From Salinisphaera aquimarina (lineage in GTDB: Bacteria > Pseudomonadota > Gammaproteobacteria > Nevskiales > Salinisphaeraceae), in NCBI RefSeq assembly GCF_042643355.1, contig NZ_JBHRSS010000008.1, positions 372,001-436,000 on the forward strand: a stretch of 64,000 nt of DNA, given 5' to 3'. The position numbers were made by a program, and so were the translations under genes. Positions within the stretch are counted from its first letter, which is position 1, and each line of letters begins with the position of its first letter. Of the stretch, positions 44,267-56,970 are shown piece after piece. The notes below the pieces were generated by a model. That model did no database searches and was not told the DNA's origin. It saw only the letters and a program-made list of their open reading frames with translations.

Positions 44267-46492
44267 TCAGTCACCATCCACCGATAACGCCTGCACCTGG
44301 GTATAGCCACGGGGCAGCTGCTTGCCGCGCGAGGCCCGGGGCCCGCGATAGATGTCTCTATCCGCGGCCTTGAGAGTCATATGGCGCCGGCCACTGTGAA
44401 TCACCAGTTTCGCGGTCGCCGACAGCGCCTGCACCGCAACCACCTGTTCGCCCTTCTTCAGCGATATGAGCTTGTTGCCCTTGCCTTTGGCCAGTTCCGG
44501 CAACTCGCCCAGCGGGAGACACAGCAGCTGCCCTTCGCCGGTCACAACGCACACTTCCGGGTCGGCCCCCGTGACGGTCGACGGCGTGAGCGCGCTGTCG
44601 TTCCGGCCCACCCCGAGCGCGGCCTTGCCACTCTTGTTGCGGCTGCTGATCTCACCCAGCGTGGTCACGAAGCCGTTGCCGGCCGAGCTGGCCAGGACAC
44701 AGCGGGTCTGTTCGTCGCCGATGGCGATGCCGACAAAGCGTGCGCCGTCCGACGGGTTCAGGCTTCCGGTCAGCGGCTCGCCCTGGCCACGGGCCGACGG
44801 CAGCTTGTGTGCCGCCAGCGTATAGCTGCGCCCGGTCGAGTCGATCACGATGAGCGTCTGGTTGCTGCGCCCGGCGGCGTGAGTCAGATACTCGTCGCCG
44901 CTGCGGAAACTCAGGCCCGGCGCGTCCACGTCGTGGCCCTTGGCGGCCCGGATCCAGCCCTGGCGTGACAGCACCACGGTGACCGGCTCGCTGGGCAGCA
45001 GATCGGCTTCGGACAGGGCCCTGGCCTGATCGCGCTCGACCAGACGACTGCGGCGATCGTCGCCGTACTTGTCGGCGTCCGCTTCGATTTCACCGGCAAT
45101 CAAGGCATTGAGCTTTTTCCTGGAACCGAGCGTGGCTTCCAGCGTCTTGCGCTCCGCTTCCAGTTCCTCCTGCTCGCCACGAATCTTGAACTCTTCGAGC
45201 TTCATCAAGTGGCGCAGGCGCAGATCGAGGATCGCGTCCGCCTGCGTGCCGGTGATATCGAAGCGCTTCATCATCACCGGTTTGGGCTCGTCCTCGGTGC
45301 GGATGATATGAATCACTTCGTCGATATTCAGGTAGGCGATCAACAGGCCTTCGAGAATATGCAGCCGGTCGAGCACCGCATCGAGGCGATACTGCAGGCG
45401 TCGGGTGACGGTATCGGTGCGATACACCAGCCATTCCGACAGGATCTCGCGCAGGTTCTTGACCCGCGGCGCGCCGTCCAGGCCGATGACGTTGAGATTG
45501 GCGCGTACGCCCTTCTCCAGGCCGGTCGTGGCGAACAGATGCGCCATCAGCGCGTCCATGTCCACGCGGTTGCTGCGCGGCACGATGATCAGCCGGGTCG
45601 GATTCTCGTGATCGGACTCGTCGCGCAGATCCGACACCATCGGCAGTTTCTTGGCCGCCATCTGACCGGCGATCTGCTCCAGCACGCGCGCACCCGAAGT
45701 CTGGTATGGCAGCGCGTCGATCACGATCTCGCCGTTTTCGATCGTATAGGTGGCGCGCAGCCGCACCATGCCGTTGCCGGTGGCATAGAGCTGGCGGATT
45801 TCGGCGGCCGACGAGATGATCTCCGCGCCGGTGGGGAAATCCGGCGCCGGCATGAACTCGCATAGCGCGTCGAGATCGGCGTTCGGATTCTTGAGCAGAT
45901 GCACGGTGGCGGCCGCCACTTCGCGCAGATTGTGTGGCGGGATATCGGTCGCCATCCCCACGGCGATGCCGGTACCGCCGTTGAGCAGGACGTTGGGCAG
46001 GCGCGCCGGCAGGGTCTTGGGCTCATCGAGCGTACCGTCGAAGTTCGGCTGCCAGTCGACCGTGCCCTGACCCAGTTCGGAGAGCAGCGTGGCGGCATAG
46101 GCGGTCAGCTTGGACTCGGTATAGCGCATGGCCGCGAACGACTTGGGGTCGTCCGCGGTGCCCCAGTTGCCGTGCCCGTCGATCAACGGATAACGATAGG
46201 AAAACGACTGCGCCATGATCACCATGGCTTCATAACAGGCGGAATCGCCGTGCGGATGGAACTTGCCGATGACGTCGCCCACGGTGCGCGCCGCCTTCTT
46301 GGGCTTGGATACCGCCGACAGGCCCAGCTCGGACATCGCATAGACGATGCGCCGCTGAACCGGCTTGAGACCATCGCCGATATGCGGCAGCGCGCGATCG
46401 AGGATGACGTACATGGCGTAGTCGAGATACGCCTTTTCCGCGAAGATCCGCAGCGGCTGTCGCTCGCTTTCGTGTTCCAGAGTCGTTGCCAT
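44267..46492 (-). CDS. parC: DNA topoisomerase IV subunit A
   Basis: The 741-residue breakage-reunion subunit that decatenates chromosomes with ParE. The active-site Tyr is in FAAMRYTESKL. The quinolone-determining region KFHPHGDSACYEAM keeps the sensitive-type Ser and Glu (E. coli Ser80 and Glu84). The C-terminal beta-pinwheel holds repeated strands from about residue 500 (LSRQGWIRAAKGHD, VTTLGEISSRNKSGKAALG). It lies 124 bases after parE on the same strand. Confidence 0.97.
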   Translation of the reverse strand: MATTLEHESERQPLRIFAEKAYLDYAMYVILDRALPHIGDGLKPVQRRIVYAMSELGLSAVSKPKKAARTVGDVIGKFHPHGDSACYEAMVIMAQSFSYRYPLIDGHGNWGTADDPKSFAAMRYTESKLTAYAATLLSELGQGTVDWQPNFDGTLDEPKTLPARLPNVLLNGGTGIAVGMATDIPPHNLREVAAATVHLLKNPNADLDALCEFMPAPDFPTGAEIISSAAEIRQLYATGNGMVRLRATYTIENGEIVIDALPYQTSGARVLEQIAGQMAAKKLPMVSDLRDESDHENPTRLIIVPRSNRVDMDALMAHLFATTGLEKGVRANLNVIGLDGAPRVKNLREILSEWLVYRTDTVTRRLQYRLDAVLDRLHILEGLLIAYLNIDEVIHIIRTEDEPKPVMMKRFDITGTQADAILDLRLRHLMKLEEFKIRGEQEELEAERKTLEATLGSRKKLNALIAGEIEADADKYGDDRRSRLVERDQARALSEADLLPSEPVTVVLSRQGWIRAAKGHDVDAPGLSFRSGDEYLTHAAGRSNQTLIVIDSTGRSYTLAAHKLPSARGQGEPLTGSLNPSDGARFVGIAIGDEQTRCVLASSAGNGFVTTLGEISSRNKSGKAALGVGRNDSALTPSTVTGADPEVCVVTGEGQLLCLPLGELPELAKGKGNKLISLKKGEQVVAVQALSATAKLVIHSGRRHMTLKAADRDIYRGPRASRGKQLPRGYTQVQALSVDGD

Positions 46493-46616
46493 TCGTCGTT
46501 TGTTTCCGTCCAGTGCTGTCGTTTATCGAGTCTGGCGAGTGATCTTGTCGATTGGGCCGAAGCCGATTGCACGGCGCCAGCGCTACCAGCGTCGTTGCGG
46601 GCGCGGCAGATGCGCC

Positions 46617-48524
46617 CTAGACCTCGGCTTCGTGGCCCTTGGTCTCCAGCCAGCTGCGCCGATCGCCGGCGCGTTTCTTGGCCAGCAGCATGTCGAGCAT
46701 TTCATCCACCTCTGTATCGGCCACGCCGTCTTCGCCGATACCCAGCTGCACCAGCCGGCGCGTATCCGGTGCCATCGTGGTTTCACGCAGCTGCAGCGCG
46801 CTCATCTCACCGAGACCCTTGAAGCGGGTCACGCTGATCTTGCGTTTCTTCTTCTCGTTCTCAAGGCGCCGCAACACCGCGTCGCGCTCATCGCGATCCA
46901 GCGCATAGAAGACTTCCTTGCCGGCGTCGATACGAAACAGCGGCGGCATCGCCACGAACACGTGACCATGCTCGACCAACGGCCGGAAATGCTTGACGAA
47001 CAGCGCACACAGGAGCGTGGCGATATGCAGGCCGTCCGAGTCGGCGTCCGCGAGAATGCATATCTTGTGATAGCGCAGGCGCTCGAAATTGTCGCTGGCC
47101 GGGTCGAGGCCGAGCGCCACCGAGATATCGTGAATCTCGTTGGAAGCCATGATATCGACCGACTCGACCTCCCAGGAGTTGAGGATCTTGCCGCGCAGCG
47201 GCATCACCGCCTGGAAATTGCGATCGCGCGCCTGCTTGGCCGAGCCGCCGGCCGAATCACCCTCGACCAGAAACAGTTCGCCCCGGGCCGGATCATCCGA
47301 TACGCAATCGGTGAGCTTGCCCGGCAACGCCGGACCGGAGGTGACGCGCTTGCGCTTGATCTTCTTGGCCGAGCGCGCCCTCGCCTGGGCATTGCCGATG
47401 ATCTGCGCGGCCAGCAGTTCGCCGGTCTCCGCGTGCCGATTGAGCCACAACGAGAAGCCGTCCTTCACCGCGCCGGAGACGAAACCGCTGATATCGCGCG
47501 ACGACAGCCGTTCCTTGGTCTGACCGGAGAACTGCGGCTCGTTCATCTTCACCGACAGAACATAGGTGCAGCCCGACCAGACATCCTCCGGCGCGATTTT
47601 CACGCCGCGGGGCAAAAGGTTGCGGAATTCGCAGAACTCGCGCACGGCTTCGGTCAGGCCGGTGCGCAGGCCGTTGACGTGGGTGCCGCCGGACGCGGTC
47701 GGAATGAGGTTGACATAGCTTTCGGCGACGCCGTCGACGCCCGGCTGGTCGGGCGCCAGCCAGGTCAGCGCCCAGTCGACGGTCTGGGTCGCTTCGTTCT
47801 CGCCGCCGGTGAACGCCGGACGTATCACGCAATCGATATCGGTCAGCGCATCGGCCATGTAGTCGGCCAGACCGTCGGCATACTGCCAGGTGATGTCTTC
47901 TTCGCCCGCCTCGTCGACGTAGTGCACTTTCAGATTCGGGCACAGCACTGCCTTGGCGCGTAGCAGATGCTTGAGTCGGGGTGTGGCAAAGCGCGGGCTG
48001 TCGAAATACTGGGGGTCAGGGGTGAAGCGAAGCAATGTGCCGGTGCGGTTCTTGGCACAGCGACCGATTTCGGTCAGGCCGCTGACCAGCTCGCCGCCGG
48101 CAAAACGCATCTCGTAATGGATGCCGCCGCGCCAGACCTGGGCCACCAGTTCCGTCGACAGCGCGTTCACAACCGAAACACCCACGCCGTGCAGGCCGCC
48201 GGAGAATTGGTACTGCTTGTTGGAGAACTTGCCGCCGGCGTGCAGGCGCGTGAGGATCAGTTCGATCCCCGGCACGCCCTGCTCGGGATGAATATCCACC
48301 GGCATGCCGCGACCGTCGTCCGACACCGACAACGACCCGTCCGCGTGCAGGGTGACGTCGATCGCGCTGGCGTGGCCGGACAGCGCTTCGTCCACGCTGT
48401 TGTCGATGACTTCCTGGGCCAGATGATTCGGACGCGCGGTGTCCGTGAACATACCAGGGCGCTTGCGCACCGGGTCGAGCCCGGAGAGCACTTCGATATC
48501 GGCGGCGTCGTAGCGACTGGCCAT
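46617..48524 (-). CDS. parE: DNA topoisomerase IV subunit B
   Basis: The 635-residue GHKL ATPase subunit of topoisomerase IV. Motifs are VRKRPGMFTDT, EVIDNSVDEALSG, DDGRGMPVDIHPEQGVPGIELIL, GGLHGVGVSVVNALS and the transducer Lys in the QFSGQTKERL region. The TOPRIM part includes LVEGDSAGGSAKQARDR and KICILADADSDGLHI. It is divergent from xseB with 138 bases between. Confidence 0.97.
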   Translation of the reverse strand: MASRYDAADIEVLSGLDPVRKRPGMFTDTARPNHLAQEVIDNSVDEALSGHASAIDVTLHADGSLSVSDDGRGMPVDIHPEQGVPGIELILTRLHAGGKFSNKQYQFSGGLHGVGVSVVNALSTELVAQVWRGGIHYEMRFAGGELVSGLTEIGRCAKNRTGTLLRFTPDPQYFDSPRFATPRLKHLLRAKAVLCPNLKVHYVDEAGEEDITWQYADGLADYMADALTDIDCVIRPAFTGGENEATQTVDWALTWLAPDQPGVDGVAESYVNLIPTASGGTHVNGLRTGLTEAVREFCEFRNLLPRGVKIAPEDVWSGCTYVLSVKMNEPQFSGQTKERLSSRDISGFVSGAVKDGFSLWLNRHAETGELLAAQIIGNAQARARSAKKIKRKRVTSGPALPGKLTDCVSDDPARGELFLVEGDSAGGSAKQARDRNFQAVMPLRGKILNSWEVESVDIMASNEIHDISVALGLDPASDNFERLRYHKICILADADSDGLHIATLLCALFVKHFRPLVEHGHVFVAMPPLFRIDAGKEVFYALDRDERDAVLRRLENEKKKRKISVTRFKGLGEMSALQLRETTMAPDTRRLVQLGIGEDGVADTEVDEMLDMLLAKKRAGDRRSWLETKGHEAEV

Positions 48525-48662
48525 GAACCCTCGAGAATGACGTGTAGCGGTTGCGCGGCACGTTAAGCCACCGCGCGGGGACTGGCAAGACGGCGCTGAC
48601 GACCGCCGCGCTTGGCGCTACACTGCGCGCAGCCAATCATTCCCGGATAGCGACACCCTGCC

Positions 48663-48962
48663 ATGGCCAAGACCCGCGACAACGCGACGGAAAAGTCCGA
48701 CGACGACGCCCCGCGACTCGCCCAGTTCGAATCATCCGTCGCGGAACTGGAAACGCTGGTGGAAGCACTCGAAAGCGGCGACGTATCGCTCGAGGAGGCG
48801 CTGGGCAAGTTCGAACGCGGGGTCACGCTCGCGCGCCAGTGCCAGACGCTGCTCAAGAACGCCGAGCTGCGCGTCGATCAGCTGCTCGCCGACAGCGACG
48901 GCGAGCGGGTTGCGTCTTTCGACTCTTTAGAGGAGTCGGAATCTAGCCGCGCGAGCGACTGA
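48663..48962 (+). CDS. xseB: Exodeoxyribonuclease VII small subunit
   Basis: A 99-residue helical subunit that joins XseA in a single-strand exonuclease. The core FESSVAELETLVEALESGDVSLEEALGKFERGVTLARQCQTLLKNAELRV is intact (two antiparallel helices), with charged tails. The usual neighbours ispA and dxs are missing. Its last 20 bases overlap the convergent receiver-GGDEF gene, and a small hairpin CGACTC/GAGTCG (48920-48938) lies at that junction. Confidence 0.94.
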   Translation: MAKTRDNATEKSDDDAPRLAQFESSVAELETLVEALESGDVSLEEALGKFERGVTLARQCQTLLKNAELRVDQLLADSDGERVASFDSLEESESSRASD

Positions 48963-50055
48963 TCCGGCGCGCGAAGTCCGGGCTCGACAACTTGCCGACG
49001 CCCTGTTCCCCGACGACGGCCACAAGGCCATTGTCGTCCTCCGGGCGAAACACGCGAACGGCTGCCTTGCCGTTGCGCTTGACGGTATATAACGCGCAAT
49101 CGGCGTTGTGCATCAGCCGGTCTGCGCTGGCACCGTGCGCCGGATAGATTGCCAGGCCGATGCTCACACCGACCGCCACGCTGATTTCGCCGTCCTGTAG
49201 CGGCACCACAACCGATTCGCTCAACTGACCGCGCAGTTCGGTACAGAAGTCCGCGCAATTGTTCTCGTCGTGAATCGCCTCGAATATAAGGGCGAATTCG
49301 TCGCCACCAAAACGCGCCACCGTGTCCGACTCGCGCACATGGGCCTGCAGGCGCGTAGCGATGGTCTGCAGCACCGCGTCGCCGGCCCGATGTCCGTATT
49401 CATCATTGACCTGCTTGAAGCCATCCAGATCCATGTAGCCGAGCGCAAAACGCGTGCCGTTGCGACGCGCGCGCTGGATACTGGATGCCAGCCGGTCCAC
49501 GAACAACAGACGATTGGGTAGTCCGGTCAGCGCGTCGTGCGTGGCCAGCTGCTGGGCGCGGGCCTCGGCGTTCTTGCGTTCCTCGATTTCACGTTGCAAC
49601 GCCAGGTTGCGTTCATCCAGTGCCGCCAGTGCGGCCTTGAGCGCGCGGCGGCTTTCATAAAGATCCAGAAAGTTGCGTACCTTGGCCGACAACAACGGCG
49701 GGTTCAGCGGCTTGGTGATGTAGTCCACCGCGCCCACGTCGTAACCCTTGAGCCGGTCCATGTCGTCGGTGGAACCGGCGGTCACGAAGATCACCGGCGT
49801 ATCGCGGGTCGACTCTTCGCCATTGAGCAGCTGCGCGACCTCGACGCCGTCCATGCCCGGCATCTGCACGTCCAGCAATATCAACGCGAACTCGTGCTCG
49901 AGGCAGGCGGCCAGCGCTGCATTGCCGCTGTCTGCCTCGATCAGTTCGACACGAAGACCGGTGAGCACGTGCCGCATCGACAGCCGATTGGCATAGAGGT
50001 CGTCTACGACGAGTATTTTCGGCCTGAACAGACTGGGCAGGGACGAATCTTTCAT
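48943..50055 (-). CDS. Response regulator with diguanylate cyclase domain
   Basis: 370 residues. The receiver domain has Asp62 as phosphoacceptor (LLDVQMPGMDG) and Lys115 (YITKPL). A coiled-coil linker at about 135-170 leads to a GGDEF domain with intact GGDEF (250-254). An inhibitory I-site RESD (241-244) lies exactly five residues before it. It should make c-di-GMP when phosphorylated and be product-inhibited. The substrate and metal motif DLDGFKQVNDEYGHRAGD is complete. It is the last gene of the nuclease-kinase-cheR-cheB operon, starting five bases after the cheB stop, and is the natural output of that kinase. Confidence 0.93.
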   Translation of the reverse strand: MKDSSLPSLFRPKILVVDDLYANRLSMRHVLTGLRVELIEADSGNAALAACLEHEFALILLDVQMPGMDGVEVAQLLNGEESTRDTPVIFVTAGSTDDMDRLKGYDVGAVDYITKPLNPPLLSAKVRNFLDLYESRRALKAALAALDERNLALQREIEERKNAEARAQQLATHDALTGLPNRLLFVDRLASSIQRARRNGTRFALGYMDLDGFKQVNDEYGHRAGDAVLQTIATRLQAHVRESDTVARFGGDEFALIFEAIHDENNCADFCTELRGQLSESVVVPLQDGEISVAVGVSIGLAIYPAHGASADRLMHNADCALYTVKRNGKAAVRVFRPEDDNGLVAVVGEQGVGKLSSPDFARRISRSRG

Positions 50056-50060
50056 AAAGG

Positions 50061-50642
50061 CTATGGCTTTACCCGCGACATCTCGCCTATCGCGAGCCCG
50101 AGTTGTTGGGGTGAATTCTCATGGTCCGGGGTGAAAAGCGCCAGTGCCGCACGTGGCATCTGCTCGGCGCTCGCCGTGTCCGGACGCTGGACGTAGGTCA
50201 ATCCCCCCAGTTCGTGAATATAGCGCAGTCCCCGAGCGCCGTCCGCGTTCGCGCCCGACAGCAGCATTGCAGCGAGGCTCTGGCCGTAAGCCTCGGCCAT
50301 GGTTTCGAAAAGAACGTCGATGCTGGGCCGCGCGTATTCCACGCGCGACCCGGCGCACAGGGCAAACTCGCGACACCGCTCCACCAGTAGATGATAGCCG
50401 CCGCAGGCGACATAGACACGGCCCGGCGCGAGCGGCTCGCGCTCGCCGGCTTCCTGTACCGGAATCGCGCAATGACGGGCGAACAGTCCACACAATTCGT
50501 CGATATCCCGCGACCCGGTATGCACGCAGACCACCACCACAAGGCCGCTATCCGCGACGATGTGCTCGAGCAGCATCGACAGGACCGACAGACTCCCCGA
50601 CGAGCCGCCGATCGCGAGCGCCCGAGTGCTGCGCACGCTCAT
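50061..50642 (-). CDS. Stand-alone CheB methylesterase domain
   Basis: 193 residues from the ATG at 50642, which overlaps the cheR stop (ATGA). It consists only of the methylesterase domain, with no receiver. The catalytic set is Ser14 (IGGSSGS), His41 (CVHTGS) and Asp134 (LLSGANADGARG). Other family motifs are VACGGYHLLV and RPSIDVLFETMAEAYG. It would remove methyl groups from glutamate esters added by the CheR encoded next to it. No methyl-accepting chemoreceptor lies in the window. Lack of a receiver means its activity is not under the usual CheA control. Confidence 0.9.
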   Translation of the reverse strand: MSVRSTRALAIGGSSGSLSVLSMLLEHIVADSGLVVVVCVHTGSRDIDELCGLFARHCAIPVQEAGEREPLAPGRVYVACGGYHLLVERCREFALCAGSRVEYARPSIDVLFETMAEAYGQSLAAMLLSGANADGARGLRYIHELGGLTYVQRPDTASAEQMPRAALALFTPDHENSPQQLGLAIGEMSRVKP

Positions 50643-51487
50643 GCGGCTTCCGGCTTGAGGCGGTAGATGCGTTCGCGCTCGCTGACGATTTCGAACCGGT
50701 CGGCGAGCGCGGAAAAACGCAGCGTCTCCTTGCTGCCGAGCACCAGGAAGCCGCCGCGCACGAGACTGTCGGCAAAAAGCTGCAGGACACGGTCCTTCAG
50801 CGGCTGCGAGAAATAGATCAGCACGTTTCGACACATGATCAGGTGCGCCTCGGCGAAGACACCGTCGGTAACCAGATTGTGATGGGCGAACACGACTCTT
50901 TCCAGCAGTTCCCGACGCATGCGCACCAGTTCGTAGCGCGCGTGGTAATAGTCCGCCAGCTTCGCGCTGCCTCCGGCGCGCCGGTAGTTGTCATCGTATG
51001 CCGCCAGATGACGGGCATCGAATATACCCTCGGCCGCCCGTTCCAGCGCGTGATCGTTGAAATCCGTGGCATAGATCTGGGCACGCGGGTTCAACCCGAC
51101 TTCGGCAAGCATGATCGCCAGCGAGTAGACCTCTTCCCCGCAGGCACAGCCGGCCTGCCAGATATTGACGCGCGGCCATGAGGCCAGCACCGGCAGCACC
51201 TGCTCGCGCAGACGGGCGAAGACCTCCGGATCACGAAAGAGCTCGGACACGGGCACCGACAGATGCGTGACCACCTTGTCGAGAATATCGGGGTCGTAGA
51301 GCAGCCGCGGCAGGAGCGCGCCGATATTGGGCAGCGCAAGCGCATGAGCCAGCTCGATTACCCGGCGTTTGAGCGACGCCCGTGCATAGCCGGAGAAATC
51401 GTAGCCGTACCGCAACCGCAGCGTCTGAATGAACACTTCCAGGGCGATATCCTCGACCTTGGCGTCGGTGCCCGCAGAGGTCGTCAT
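50639..51487 (-). CDS. CheR-type glutamate methyltransferase
   Basis: 282 residues with the CheR N-terminal helical domain (FSGYARASLKRRVIELAHAL) and the SAM domain. Motif I reads IWQAGCACGEEVYSLAIML (canonical GCSTGEEPYS), followed by IYATDFNDHALERA, MRRELLERVVFAHHNLV, IMCRNVLIYF and FLVLGSKETL. The beta-subdomain that docks chemoreceptor tails is present in outline. It is coupled to cheB and lies 71 bases after the hybrid kinase gene. Its substrate is unlikely to be a classical chemoreceptor from this locus. Confidence 0.92.
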   Translation of the reverse strand: MTTSAGTDAKVEDIALEVFIQTLRLRYGYDFSGYARASLKRRVIELAHALALPNIGALLPRLLYDPDILDKVVTHLSVPVSELFRDPEVFARLREQVLPVLASWPRVNIWQAGCACGEEVYSLAIMLAEVGLNPRAQIYATDFNDHALERAAEGIFDARHLAAYDDNYRRAGGSAKLADYYHARYELVRMRRELLERVVFAHHNLVTDGVFAEAHLIMCRNVLIYFSQPLKDRVLQLFADSLVRGGFLVLGSKETLRFSALADRFEIVSERERIYRLKPEAA

Positions 51488-51558
51488 GACGAATATCGCA
51501 AGCGATCCGGGCGCTGCCCGCCCTGCCGTCGCCCGTTTTCATCTACGTGGCCGGTCAT

Positions 51559-55184
<3,626 letters not shown>

Positions 55185-55188
<4 letters not shown>

Positions 55189-56141
55189 CGAAGCTCCTTG
55201 TCGACGAGATTATTATCGGCGCCGGCAAGCGGGCCGTCGCAGCGATTATATTGTAGGCGAATTAAATCGCGATCTCGCCAGCGTTGGCTGTAGCGCGCGG
55301 GCTGGCAGGCGAACTTCGCGAAGCCGAACCGCGCCGCCGGCGCGACACCCGCTTCCAGGCGACGCTGTTCGGCCACGGATAACGAGGCCATGAAATCGAG
55401 ACCGGTCAACGCCTCGATACGGTCGATCGATACCAGATAAGCATCCAGACGTTCGTCGCCGCGCACCCGCTGCGGCACGAGCAATGCCATCGCCTGCCAA
55501 TCGTCGTGGCCGGGTGAACGCGCCAGCCAGATACGATAGAACGCCGATGGCGGCTCGCCCTCGGCGCCCGGCACCGGCCCGACGAACACCCGGAGACTGC
55601 CCACGCGCGGCGCGATATCGTCGACCTCGATTTCCTCGAGCCGCTGCCAGAGCAGTTGGTTCAACCGTGGACGCTGGGGCGCGATATTGCTGTAGTAGAA
55701 GGTCTGACGCTGGGCTTCGACGCCGTAGAGCTGACTGATTGCATAATTCGGCGCCAGGTGGCCGCGGTCATAGACCGGGCCGGCATACGCCGACAGCGAG
55801 GCCGGCCGGTCCAGACGCGGGTCCTGCCGGAAATCCGGCCTCGGCATGCGTCGGTATTGCGCTACCGGTGTCACCCGATAGGCCACCCAGGACGCGCGCC
55901 CGGCGGTCTCGTCGTAGCCGATGGTGAAGCCGTCGTTGCGCAGAATACGCAAGGAACGCTGCGCAGTCGTCGGCCAGCCGATGGCGGCCCGCGACGTCGA
56001 GTCGCGATCGGTACCGGTAGAGGTACAGCCGGCGAGCAGAGAAAACACAAGCAGGAGCAGCAATATGTCGCTTGCAACCGCCAGCGGCGCCCCGATATCA
56101 GGCCATGGAATCGGACGTTGTTTCGGCGGATTTATCTGCAT
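55185..56141 (-). CDS. Secreted DNA/RNA non-specific endonuclease lipoprotein
   Basis: 318 residues. An N-terminal hydrophobic stretch ends in a lipobox LLAGC with Cys39, so the enzyme should be lipid-anchored outside the inner membrane. The betabetaalpha-metal (NucA/Serratia-type) nuclease domain has the catalytic DRGH (125-128) in VYDRGHLAPNYA and the metal Asn152 in YYSNIAPQ. The fold continues through VFVGPVPG and a late cysteine pair. The stop overlaps the start of the hybrid kinase, so the two are translated together; why a nuclease heads a signalling operon is unknown. Extracellular DNA turnover or nutrient scavenging is a plausible role. Confidence 0.88.
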
Positions 56142-56213
56142 TGTTCAGCCAAAGATTCCTTATTTCGGGAGGCGTGCTAGCCTCTGATTCAGGCACTTAC
56201 GAAGATCAAACAC

Positions 56214-56885
56214 ATGACTGCAGAACGGACTGTCCAAACTTCACGCGCGCAGACGGCGCTGGCCACCAACAGCGTGCTGCGTAACACCTACATGCTGCTG
56301 TCGCTGACGTTGCTGTTCTCGGCAGCCGTCGCCGGCACGGCGATGATTCTGAACGCCCCGCATCCGGGCATCATCATCACGCTGGTCGGCTATTTCGGCC
56401 TGCTGTTCGCGGTGGAAAAGACCAAGAACAGCGCGATGGGGCTAGTCAGCGTGTTCGCGCTCACCGGCTTCATGGGTTACACCATCGGCCCGATTCTCAA
56501 TCTCTACATCAACTCGTTCTCCAACGGCGGCCAGATCGTGACGCTGGCGCTCGGCGGTACCGGGGCGATCTTCCTCGGCATGTCCGCCTACGCGCTGACA
56601 TCCGGCAAGCGCTTCAACCAGTGGGGCGGCATGTTGTTCATGGGCATCCTGGTCGCCTTCGTGATGAGCATCATCGCGGTGGTCTTTTCGATCCCTGCGC
56701 TGTCGATGGCCGTATCCGCCCTGTTCGTACTCTTGATGTCGGGCCTGATCGTCTATCAGACCGGCGAGATCGTGCACGGTGGCGAGACCAACTACATCAG
56801 CGCCACCGTGACGCTGTTCGTGACCATCTACAACCTCTTCCTGAGCCTGCTCCAGCTGCTGGGCGTGTTCATGGGCGAGGAATAG
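56214..56885 (+). CDS. yccA: Bax inhibitor-1 family membrane protein YccA
   Basis: A 223-residue inner-membrane protein with seven hydrophobic helices, of the YccA/BI-1 group. In E. coli YccA binds FtsH and modulates its proteolysis of membrane proteins. Motifs are LRNTYMLLSLTLLFSAAVAG, GFMGYTIGPILNLY and the conserved late segment VYQTGEIVHGGETNYISATVTLFVTIYNLFLSLL, with the usual pair of acidic residues. It is divergent from the nuclease gene and ends in a strong terminator. Confidence 0.93.
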   Translation: MTAERTVQTSRAQTALATNSVLRNTYMLLSLTLLFSAAVAGTAMILNAPHPGIIITLVGYFGLLFAVEKTKNSAMGLVSVFALTGFMGYTIGPILNLYINSFSNGGQIVTLALGGTGAIFLGMSAYALTSGKRFNQWGGMLFMGILVAFVMSIIAVVFSIPALSMAVSALFVLLMSGLIVYQTGEIVHGGETNYISATVTLFVTIYNLFLSLLQLLGVFMGEE

Positions 56886-56939
56886 AAATAGCGCTGGTGG
56901 GCTGAACGATCACGCCCTGAACGTGCTCGTTTGATACCG

Positions 56940-56970
56940 GCCCGGCGTCGTCCTCGACGCCGGGCTTTTT
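56940..56970 (+). terminator. Rho-independent terminator of yccA
   Basis: Perfect 11-base stem GCCCGGCGTCG (56940-56950) and CGACGCCGGGC (56955-56965) with a TCCT loop, then five T residues (56966-56970). The last T is also the first base of the cysG stop codon on the other strand, so this convergent pair is packed with no spare base. Confidence 0.92.
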